Below are positions 1 through 5,758 of a stretch of 5,758 nt of DNA, one piece after another (position 1 is the stretch's first letter; the number at the start of each line of letters is the position of its first letter). Below the pieces are notes generated by a model. It made no database searches, had not been told where the DNA came from, and saw only the letters and a program-made list of their open reading frames with translations. Position numbers and translations under genes: made by a program. Origin of the DNA: Pseudomonadota bacterium (GTDB lineage: Bacteria > Pseudomonadota > Alphaproteobacteria > Azospirillales > Azospirillaceae); contig JAEZHQ010000238.1 in the NCBI GenBank assembly GCA_023416455.1, positions 1 to 5,758 on the forward strand. Direction: 5' to 3'.

Positions 1-2
1 GC

Positions 3-290
3 CCGGCGGCGGTGCCGCCCGAAACCGCGATCCCGCGGGCGACGGTCCCCGTTCCGGCGGTGCCGGGCCTCGTGGTTCCCGGCGCGGTGGTTCCGGAAGG
101 CGCGGCCCCGACGGTCGACCCCATGCCTCCGGCTGCGGTGCCCGAACCCGCCCCCGCCCCGTCCCCCGATGCCGCCCCGGTCCCGCCCCCCGTTGCGGTC
201 CCGGAGCCCGGTTCGCCGCCGGCCCCGCCCGTTCCGGTGCCGTCCGATCCCGGCGCGGCGGCGGGGACGCCGCCCGGGCTGACCCTGCCC
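3..290 (+). repeat. Pro/Ala/Val-rich low-complexity coding tract
   Basis: About 95 codons are dominated by Pro, Ala and Val, with recurring V-P-x-P and A-P units. A short DNA-level repetition is visible: the 8-mer gtggttcc occurs at 72-79 and 87-94, 15 bases (five codons) apart, encoding V-V-P-G-A followed by V-V-P-E-G. Such tracts usually form extended linkers that can span the periplasm or connect a membrane anchor to a terminal domain, which is inference here. The tract is degenerate and is not a clean tandem array. Confidence 0.7.
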
Positions 291-641
291 GCGGACGCGC
301 TGCGCGACGGCACGGTGGATTTCCTGGACGGGCACTGGCGCTCGCGCACCGGCCTCATGGACAGCGCGACCGGCCAGCCCATCGAGGTCGAGTACGACTT
401 CCAGGCCGGCCGGGGCACCTCGACCATCCGCCGCAGCGACGGGGTCGCCTGCACCGCGCCGAGCACGGCCGCCATGCAGGGCGGCCTGCTGGTCATCGAG
501 CAGACCGCCAACCCGGTCTGCGCCGACGGGCAGGTCTTCAACCGGTCGCGCGTCGAATGCCGGCCGGGCCGCGACGGGCGGGCCGACTGCCGCGGCCGGA
601 ACGCCGACGGCACCGGCTATGTGGTCGAGATCGCAAAGTGA
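3..641 (+). CDS. srfA: SrfA-family protein, C-terminal part (5' end outside window)
   Basis: The frame is open from the window edge to the TGA at 639-641. The true start is probably upstream, because the first in-window start-like codon (GTG at 12) lies inside a Pro-rich tract and has no ribosome binding site. Two parts are visible. Bases 3-290 encode a low-complexity Pro/Ala/Val segment with many V-P, A-P and P-P units, probably a flexible stalk or linker. From about base 315 to the stop comes a compact domain of roughly 108 residues, beginning F-L-D-G-H-W-R-S. It has four cysteines (codons at 450, 519, 558, 588), a count that would suit two disulfides in an exported protein. The order of this domain (a 'GHWRS' opening, a 'TIRRSDGV.C' strand, 'AAMQGG', then Cys-spaced strands) resembles what I recall of SrfA C-termini, and a complete srfB directly downstream supports this. 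No signal peptide or membrane segment is visible, since the N-terminus is missing. The role is unknown. A generic exported Pro-rich protein is the alternative. Confidence 0.6.
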   Translation, partial: PAAVPPETAIPRATVPVPAVPGLVVPGAVVPEGAAPTVDPMPPAAVPEPAPAPSPDAAPVPPPVAVPEPGSPPAPPVPVPSDPGAAAGTPPGLTLPADALRDGTVDFLDGHWRSRTGLMDSATGQPIEVEYDFQAGRGTSTIRRSDGVACTAPSTAAMQGGLLVIEQTANPVCADGQVFNRSRVECRPGRDGRADCRGRNADGTGYVVEIAK

Positions 642-661
642 CGGGAAGGGTGGACGGGAAG
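641..661 (+). promoter_or_regulatory. Duplicated purine-rich 8-mer; ribosome binding region of srfB
   Basis: The 8-mer acgggaag occurs at 641-648 and again at 654-661, 13 bases apart, in the short gap between the srfA stop and the srfB start. The second copy, extended to gggaagaga (656-664), is at suitable spacing for the ATG at 667 and is the likely Shine-Dalgarno, although it is only a moderate match to AGGAGG. The sequence aagggtgg (646-653) is a second, more distant candidate. This favours 667 over the in-frame ATG at 619, which lies inside srfA behind gccgacggcaccggct, with no Shine-Dalgarno. Confidence 0.5.
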
Positions 662-666
662 AGACC

Positions 667-3600
667 ATGCTCGCGCAACTGATCCGGTTCGAGGAGGAGA
701 CGACCCTCGTCATGCGCAGCGGAATCCAGTTCCTGGATTTCGGGCTGACGCTCGACCTGCGCAAGGAGTTGCCCGGCCAGTTCGCCAGGATCGAGGGATC
801 GCAGGCGCGGGTGCGGCTGGAGCACGACGAGGCGAGCGGCGCCGTCTGCCTGCCCGGGACGCGGACCCCCGTGCGGCCGGCCGGCGAGGAGCGGGCGGTG
901 GCGGAGTCCGTCCGCCTGTTCGAGGATCTGTGGCTGCCGGTCCCCTTCCTGCGCTGGCACGCCCAGCGCTTCGTCGAAGGCCCCTCCAACTGGGCGCGGG
1001 CGCGGCTGGTGACCCTGCGGCCGGGTGAGGATCCGGACGGGCACACCCACCGCCTTCTGATCGCCTTCGACACCCGGGTGGACGAGGAGGAGATCCCCGG
1101 GGCCGCCTATCTCGCCCCGGGGCTGGCCGACGTCACCGGCGGCGCGCGCTTCGCGCTGGCCTGGCGCGGCACCGACATGGGCTGGTTCACCGAGCAGGGC
1201 TGGGTGTCGGCGTGGCTGGAGGAGCTGTACCGGGAGAGCGCCGAGCGCCGCCTGCGCATGGACCGCGACGACATCGCCCGGGGCGTGGCCGAGGGCGCCG
1301 CGGTCGAGCATTACCTGAACCTCCTGTGGATCATCGGGGGGCGCCGCAGCGTGCCCGACGGGCCGCCGGTGGACCGGCTGCCCCGGGTGCGCCTGCTGGG
1401 CAACCGGCCGGACGACGTGGTCCGGCCGATCGAGGTGGACATGGTCCTCGACGTCGGCAACTCGCGGACCTTCGGCATCCTCGTCGAGGACCATCTCCAG
1501 GCGGGCGACGGGCTGAAGGACCGCTACGTGCTGGAGCTGCGCGACCTGACGCGCCCGCAGTTCCTCTACGCCGAGCCCTTCGAGAGCCGGATCGAGTTCG
1601 CCGAGGCGGCCTTCGGCAAGGTCGACCACTCCTGCCACAGCGGCCGCAACGACGCTTTCGTGTGGCCGACCATCGCCCGCGTCGGCCCGGAGGCGGCCCG
1701 GCTGGCCAGCCGGCGGCGCGGCACCGAGGGGGCGACCGGCCTGTCCAGCCCCAAGCGCTACCTGTGGGACGAGGACGCCTACGTCGCCGGCTGGCGCTTC
1801 AACGACGCCTTCAACAAGGGCGAGGCGGAGCCGCACGCCACCGCCGCCCCCTTCGGCGATCTGGTCAACGACCGCGGCGAGGCGCTCTGCACGCTGCCGC
1901 CGGAGGAGCAGTATCCGGTCTTCATCCCGCACTACACGCGCAGCTCGCTGATGACCTTCATGCTGGCCGAGGTGCTGGTTCAGGCGCTGGGCCAGATGAA
2001 CAGCGCCGGCCAGCGCATGCGCATGAAGCAGGCCCACGCGCCGCGCCGGCTGCGCTCGCTCATCCTCACCGTGCCGCCCTCCATGCCCAGGCCGGAGCGG
2101 GCGATCTTCGAGGCCCGCGTGCGCCAGGCCATCGCCCTGGTCTGGAAGGGGCTGGGCTGGCACCCCGCCGAGGCGCCGGTGGAGGGCGACGACGACGCGC
2201 TGGCCTGGCCGCGCTTCCCGACCGTGCGCATCCAGTGGGACGAGGCGACCTGCGCCCAGGTCGTCTACCTGTTCAGCGAGACGGTCAACCACTTCGGCGG
2301 CCGGCCGGAGGAGGTCTTCCGCGTGATGCGCCGCCGCCGGCCCGGCGACGCGGAGGGCGGGGACGCCCGCAGCCTGACCGTCGCCTCGATCGACATCGGC
2401 GGCGGCACCACCGATCTGGTGATCACCGACTTCACGCTCGACGACGGGCGCGGCGGCAACGTCTACATCCGGCCCGAGCAGCGCTTCCGCGACGGCTTCA
2501 AGGTGGCGGGCGACGACGTCGTGCTGGAGGTCATCCAGGCGGTCGTCCTGCCGGCGCTCGCCGCCGCCCTGAAGGAGCGGGGCCTCAGCGATCCGGGGCC
2601 GCTGCTGTCCCGGCTGATGGGCTCGGAGGCGGGCATCGTCCAGGACATGGTGCTGCGCCAGCAGCTGGCGCTCCAGGTCATGTACCCGCTGGCCCTGCGC
2701 ATCCTGAAAGCCTACGAGCAGTACGACCCGGTGGCCGGGGCTGAGACGCACACCGCCCCCATCGGCGAGCGGCTGGGTGCGGAGGAGCGGCCGTCGGACG
2801 CGGTGATCGACTATGTCCGCCGCGGGGTGCGCACCGCCACCGGCGGCGCGGTCGCCGACTTCGACCTGCTGGCGGTGCCGCTGCCGGTGGATCTTGGCCG
2901 CCTGCACGGGCTGTTCCTGACCGACCGCGTGGAGATCGGCAAGACGATCCGCTCGCTGTGCGAGATCGTCCATCTCTACGACTGCGACGTCCTGCTGGTC
3001 AGCGGCCGGCCGTCGCGCCTGCCCGGCGTCCAGGCGCTGCTGCGCGCGCTCCTGCCGCTGCCGCCCGACCGCATCGTGCCGCTGCACAACTACCGCACCG
3101 GCGGCTGGTATCCCTTCAGCCGCGAGGAGCGGATCGACGACCCCAAGACCACCGCCGCGGTGGGCGCCATGCTGTGCGTGCTCGGCCAGGGCCGCATCCC
3201 GAACTTCTTCTTCCGCGCCAACGAGCTGCGCATCTACTCGACGGTCCGCCACATCGGCCTGATGGACCAGCACCTGACCATCCGGGACGCCGACGTCTAC
3301 TACCGCGACGTCGACCTCGACTCCGAGACCTACACGCTGCCCGACACCCCCTTCGAGATGCGCGGGCGGATGGTCCTGGGCTTCCGCCAGCTCACCGCCG
3401 AGCGCTGGGGGGCGAGCCCGCTCTACGTGATCGACTTCGCCCCCGACCGCGACCGCCACCGCGAGGACCTCTACGGCGGCAAGGGGGACGGGCTGCCGGT
3501 CCTCCAGGTCGCCCTGTGCGAGCGCACGGTGAACCGCGCCAAGCGGATCGACATCCAGAGCGTCGCCCGCAGCGACGGGACGCCGGTCGGCAAGAGCGCG

Positions 3601-3684
3601 CTGCGCATCCGCCTCAACACCCTCAACACCGTCGGGCTGGGCGAGACCAGCTACTGGCTCGACACCGGCAGCATCGTGCGCTGA
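667..3684 (+). CDS. srfB: SrfB-family protein, Hsp70/actin-like (ASKHA) ATPase
   Basis: A complete 1005-residue protein. The start at 667 gives M-L-A-Q-L followed by S-G-I-Q-F-L-D-F, which is how SrfB proteins begin as I recall; the upstream ATG at 619 would only add 16 residues overlapping srfA. Residues 1-258 form an N-terminal region of unknown fold. ATPase-superfamily motifs then follow in order: phosphate-1 VLDVGNSRT (D262, G264); V-W-P-T (332-335) and S-P-K-R-Y-L-W (361-367), resembling Hsp70 lobe I with a possible catalytic K363; connect-1 DEATCAQVVY (525-534); phosphate-2 IDIGGGTTDL (575-584); adenosine motif VSGRPSRLPG (778-787); and connect-2 DPKTTAAVGAM (825-835). Residues 840-1005 look strand-rich and end in Y-W-L-D-T-G, a sequence I associate with SrfB. 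No signal peptide or membrane helix is evident, so it is probably cytoplasmic. Predicted activity is ATP binding and hydrolysis; the client is unknown. It lies 25 bases after srfA and 12 before srfC, so probably co-transcribed. Family assignment is firm; the mechanism is inferred from motifs. Confidence 0.9.
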   Translation: MLAQLIRFEEETTLVMRSGIQFLDFGLTLDLRKELPGQFARIEGSQARVRLEHDEASGAVCLPGTRTPVRPAGEERAVAESVRLFEDLWLPVPFLRWHAQRFVEGPSNWARARLVTLRPGEDPDGHTHRLLIAFDTRVDEEEIPGAAYLAPGLADVTGGARFALAWRGTDMGWFTEQGWVSAWLEELYRESAERRLRMDRDDIARGVAEGAAVEHYLNLLWIIGGRRSVPDGPPVDRLPRVRLLGNRPDDVVRPIEVDMVLDVGNSRTFGILVEDHLQAGDGLKDRYVLELRDLTRPQFLYAEPFESRIEFAEAAFGKVDHSCHSGRNDAFVWPTIARVGPEAARLASRRRGTEGATGLSSPKRYLWDEDAYVAGWRFNDAFNKGEAEPHATAAPFGDLVNDRGEALCTLPPEEQYPVFIPHYTRSSLMTFMLAEVLVQALGQMNSAGQRMRMKQAHAPRRLRSLILTVPPSMPRPERAIFEARVRQAIALVWKGLGWHPAEAPVEGDDDALAWPRFPTVRIQWDEATCAQVVYLFSETVNHFGGRPEEVFRVMRRRRPGDAEGGDARSLTVASIDIGGGTTDLVITDFTLDDGRGGNVYIRPEQRFRDGFKVAGDDVVLEVIQAVVLPALAAALKERGLSDPGPLLSRLMGSEAGIVQDMVLRQQLALQVMYPLALRILKAYEQYDPVAGAETHTAPIGERLGAEERPSDAVIDYVRRGVRTATGGAVADFDLLAVPLPVDLGRLHGLFLTDRVEIGKTIRSLCEIVHLYDCDVLLVSGRPSRLPGVQALLRALLPLPPDRIVPLHNYRTGGWYPFSREERIDDPKTTAAVGAMLCVLGQGRIPNFFFRANELRIYSTVRHIGLMDQHLTIRDADVYYRDVDLDSETYTLPDTPFEMRGRMVLGFRQLTAERWGASPLYVIDFAPDRDRHREDLYGGKGDGLPVLQVALCERTVNRAKRIDIQSVARSDGTPVGKSALRIRLNTLNTVGLGETSYWLDTGSIVR

Positions 3685-3689
3685 GGAGG
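3683..3689 (+). promoter_or_regulatory. Strong ribosome binding site of srfC, overlapping the srfB stop
   Basis: The 7-mer gaggagg sits 7 bases before the GTG at 3697. Its first two bases are the last two of the srfB TGA stop (3682-3684). It fixes the srfC start, since the in-frame srfB stop just upstream rules out any earlier start and the next in-frame candidates (GTG at 3787, ATG at 3904) would remove N-terminal sequence. A ribosome terminating on srfB covers this site, so translational coupling of srfB and srfC is plausible. Confidence 0.85.
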
Positions 3690-3696
3690 CCGCCCC

Positions 3697-5758
3697 GTGA
3701 CTCAGACCCCCGAGACCCCGGCCCCCGACGCGCTGGCCGGGCGCTGCGCCGCCATCGTCGCCGGCGCCGGCGAGGCCATCGGCTGGGTGACGGAGACCCG
3801 CCGCACCTCCCCCCGGCTGGACCGCGACGCCGACGGGCTGATCGAGCGGCTGCGCCGCCACCGCAACCTGTGCCGGCGCCTGGGCGCGGCCGCCCGGCGA
3901 CCCATGTCCGTCGGCTTCTTCGGGCTGTCGCAGGCGGGCAAGTCCTACCTGATCTCCTCGCTGGTCCGCGGCGCCAACGGGGCGCTGGAGACCGTCATGG
4001 ACGGGCGCCGGCTGAACTTCATCGACCACGTCAACCCGCCCGGCGGCGGCAAGGAGGCGACCGCGCTGGTCACCCGCTTCACCCGCCGCGGCCAAGCGAC
4101 GCCGCCCGGCCATCCGGTGACGCTGACGCTGTTCGCCGAGGCCGACCTGATCAAGATCCTCGGCAACAGCTTCCTCAACGACTTCGACCCGGAGCTGTTC
4201 CGCATCGACGCCGACCCGGACCGCATCCGCCGCCTGCTGGACGAGCTGGAGGCGCGCCGCCTGCCGCAGCCGGCCGGCGGGCTCGACGAGGACGACGTGG
4301 TCGACGTCATCGACTATTTCGCGCGGCGCTGGCCCGGCACCATGGAGCCGCTGCTCGGCGATTACGCGCCGACGGCCATCGCGCTGGCGCCCCGGCTGGC
4401 GCCGCCGGACCGCGCCCGCCTCTTCTCGGTGCTGTGGGGCGGGCTCGACCTGTTCACCGACGCCTACCTGCACCTGCGCGGCGGCCTCGACGCGGTGTCG
4501 CACGCGCGCACGGTCTACGCGCCGCTGTCGGCCCTGGTCCAGGAGGCCGGCGGCGAGCTGACCCAGCGCGACAGCATCATGAACGTCGTCGTGCTGCTGC
4601 AACGGCTGACGCGCGACGGCCACGACACGCTCACCGTGGTGCCGGCGCGGCCCGACGGGGGGGTGGCCGGCACCGCCTCCCTGCCGCGCTCGCTGCTGGC
4701 GGCGCTGGCCATGGAGATGGCCTTCGAGCTGGCCGAGGAGCCGCGGATCAGCCATTTCGACGGGGTCGACCTGATCGACTTCCCCGGCTACCGCGGCCGC
4801 AAGAAGGTGAAGGACATCGCCACCGAGCAGGCCATCGCCGGCGACGCCGGCATGATCGGCGAGCTGGTGCTGCGCGGCAAGGTGGCGCTCCTCTTCGAGC
4901 GCTACACCGACGACCAGGAGATGAACGTCCTGGTGCTGTGCACGCCGAGCGACAAGCAGTCGGACGTGGAGGAGGTGAGCGAGGTCCTCACCGGCTGGAT
5001 CGACGCCACCCAGGGGGCGACCCCGGAGGAGCGCGCGCGGCGCCGCCCCGGCCTGTTCTGGGCCATCACCATGATGGACAAGCGGCTCGTCGCCAATCTC
5101 GACAGCGCGCTGGACGTCATCCGCAACAGCTGGCCCGGCATGATGGACATGGCGCTCCTGGAGCGCTTCCGGAAATGCGGCTGGCTGCACGACTGGGAGC
5201 CCGGGCGGCCCTTCGACAACCTGTTCCTGGTGCGCAAGCCCGGCATGGCCAAGGCCGTCTTCGCCATGGCGGAGGGCCGGGAGTGCGGGATCCCGGACGA
5301 CCGGAAGGCCGTGATCGACGCCCAGCGGGCGACCTTCTGCGAGGACGCGGTGGTGCGCCGCCACATCCGCGATCCGGCGGTGGCCTGGGACGCCATGATG
5401 GCGGTGGACGACGGCGGCATGGGCCGGCTCGCCGCCGAGCTGGCCGGGGCGGCGCGGATCGAGGTCAAGCTCGCCCGCATCGCCGAGCAGGTCGGCCAGG
5501 TGACCCGCGATCTGGTCGAGGTGCAGCTCGGCGGCTACTACCAGGCCGACGGCGCCGACGCGGTGGCCCGCAAGGCGGCGGTCGCCGACCTCGTGCTGGC
5601 CGGGCTGAGGGCGCGGCCGACCTCCTTCGGGGAGGTGCTGCGCGCCCTCCAGCCCTCGGCCGAGCATCTGCGCGCGCTCTACGTCCGGGCCGAGGCGGAT
5701 GCTCCGGCCGAACCGGCGGACGCGCCGGCCGCCGCCGCCGCGGCTCCGGCCGCCACTC
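3697..5758 (+). CDS. srfC: SrfC-family putative GTPase (3' end outside window)
   Basis: The frame is open from the GTG at 3697 to the window end, giving 687 residues with no stop; the C-terminus is missing. Residues 1-68 look helical and Arg-rich. A P-loop follows a hydrophobic strand: VGFFGLSQAGKS, Walker A at 76-83 with K82 and S83. Candidate switch I is GGGKEATALVTRF (116-128), with T122 a possible Mg-coordinating threonine. Candidate switch II is DLIDFPGYRGR (358-368), a D-x-P-G form (D361, G364) typical of dynamin-like GTPases. A degenerate G4, T-M-M-D, lies at 458-461 after the strand LFWAI. About 230 residues separate switch I from switch II, much more than in a minimal G domain. Residues 665-687 are an Ala/Pro tail. 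These features match the SrfC 'putative bacterial virulence factor' family and its usual place after srfB. Family assignment is strong; GTPase activity and dynamin-like class are inferred from motifs, and a different P-loop NTPase is possible. Confidence 0.88.
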   Translation, partial: MTQTPETPAPDALAGRCAAIVAGAGEAIGWVTETRRTSPRLDRDADGLIERLRRHRNLCRRLGAAARRPMSVGFFGLSQAGKSYLISSLVRGANGALETVMDGRRLNFIDHVNPPGGGKEATALVTRFTRRGQATPPGHPVTLTLFAEADLIKILGNSFLNDFDPELFRIDADPDRIRRLLDELEARRLPQPAGGLDEDDVVDVIDYFARRWPGTMEPLLGDYAPTAIALAPRLAPPDRARLFSVLWGGLDLFTDAYLHLRGGLDAVSHARTVYAPLSALVQEAGGELTQRDSIMNVVVLLQRLTRDGHDTLTVVPARPDGGVAGTASLPRSLLAALAMEMAFELAEEPRISHFDGVDLIDFPGYRGRKKVKDIATEQAIAGDAGMIGELVLRGKVALLFERYTDDQEMNVLVLCTPSDKQSDVEEVSEVLTGWIDATQGATPEERARRRPGLFWAITMMDKRLVANLDSALDVIRNSWPGMMDMALLERFRKCGWLHDWEPGRPFDNLFLVRKPGMAKAVFAMAEGRECGIPDDRKAVIDAQRATFCEDAVVRRHIRDPAVAWDAMMAVDDGGMGRLAAELAGAARIEVKLARIAEQVGQVTRDLVEVQLGGYYQADGADAVARKAAVADLVLAGLRARPTSFGEVLRALQPSAEHLRALYVRAEADAPAEPADAPAAAAAAPAAT
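5689..5758 (+). repeat. Ala/Pro-rich low-complexity tail of SrfC, cut by window end
   Basis: From residue 665 to the window edge SrfC becomes almost entirely Ala, Pro, Glu and Asp, including a run of six alanines. It reads as either a disordered tail or a linker to another domain beyond the window. Which of these it is cannot be decided here. Confidence 0.6.

Noticed and set aside
12..14. GTG at 12 as the true start of the first gene.
   Set aside because: The frame is open to the window edge, the codon sits within the Pro-rich tract, no ribosome binding site precedes it, and a protein starting there would lack any export signal or anchor.
619..666. An upstream in-frame ATG at 619 as the start of srfB.
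   Set aside because: It overlaps the end of srfA, has no Shine-Dalgarno, and adds 16 polar residues that do not look like an SrfB N-terminus. The ATG at 667 has a purine-rich site at good spacing and begins M-L-A-Q-L as expected.
642..666. A promoter or terminator between srfA and srfB.
   Set aside because: The gap is only 25 bases, with no inverted repeat, no T-run and no -35/-10-like pair.
1212..2744. A 510-codon plus-strand open frame inside srfB in another frame.
   Set aside because: Its product is almost entirely Arg, Gly, Pro and Ala with no motif, the typical result of reading GC-rich codons out of frame, and it lies wholly within the confident srfB gene.
4902..5480. A 192-codon minus-strand open frame opposite srfC.
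   Set aside because: Ser/Arg/Met-rich composition without recognisable motifs, opposite a well-supported gene. The smaller minus-strand frames at 1566-1754, 1980-2231, 2265-2459, 2463-2702, 3702-3941, 3945-4310 and 4515-4712 fail for the same reason.
538..5667. A 1709-codon open frame on the minus strand crossing srfB and srfC.
   Set aside because: It is a shadow of GC-rich plus-strand codons. The protein is an improbable His/Gln/Arg/Ala/Gly/Val mixture without domain order, and it continues straight across the srfB-srfC junction because both genes share a frame. The plus-strand proteins have clear family motifs across the same bases.

Overview
The window is very GC-rich, with G or C at nearly every third codon position, GTG as well as ATG starts and TGA stops. 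This suggests a high-GC proteobacterium, most likely an alphaproteobacterium of the Azospirillum/Rhodospirillales or Methylobacterium kind. That placement rests on composition and gene content only; no rRNA or other phylogenetic marker is present.

The whole window is one tightly packed plus-strand cluster that I read as an srfABC-type operon (named after the SsrB-regulated factors of Salmonella). Bases 3-641 hold the 3' part of a gene for a Pro/Ala/Val-rich protein ending in a small four-cysteine domain, best read as the C-terminus of an SrfA-family protein. After a 25-base gap, bases 667-3684 encode a complete 1005-residue SrfB-family protein. After a 12-base gap carrying a strong Shine-Dalgarno sequence that overlaps the srfB stop codon, bases 3697-5758 encode the first 687 residues of an SrfC-family protein, which runs off the window end. 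I see no promoter, terminator, RNA gene, insertion sequence or CRISPR array, and no gap longer than 25 bases.

The families are usually labelled 'virulence factor', but the sequence says more about the likely biochemistry. SrfB carries an ordered series of Hsp70/actin-superfamily (ASKHA) ATPase motifs: phosphate-1, a possible Hsp70-like catalytic lysine region, connect-1, phosphate-2, adenosine and connect-2. These are flanked by an unexplained N-terminal region of about 258 residues and a C-terminal region of about 160 residues that looks strand-rich. SrfC carries a Walker A P-loop, a candidate switch-I threonine, a D-F-P-G switch-II motif and a degenerate G4 motif. That is consistent with a large dynamin-like or other TRAFAC-type GTPase with an unusually long insertion. 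An Hsp70/actin-like ATPase encoded next to a putative GTPase, together with a Pro-rich protein that may be exported, suggests a two-NTPase machine. Its physiological role cannot be read from this window.
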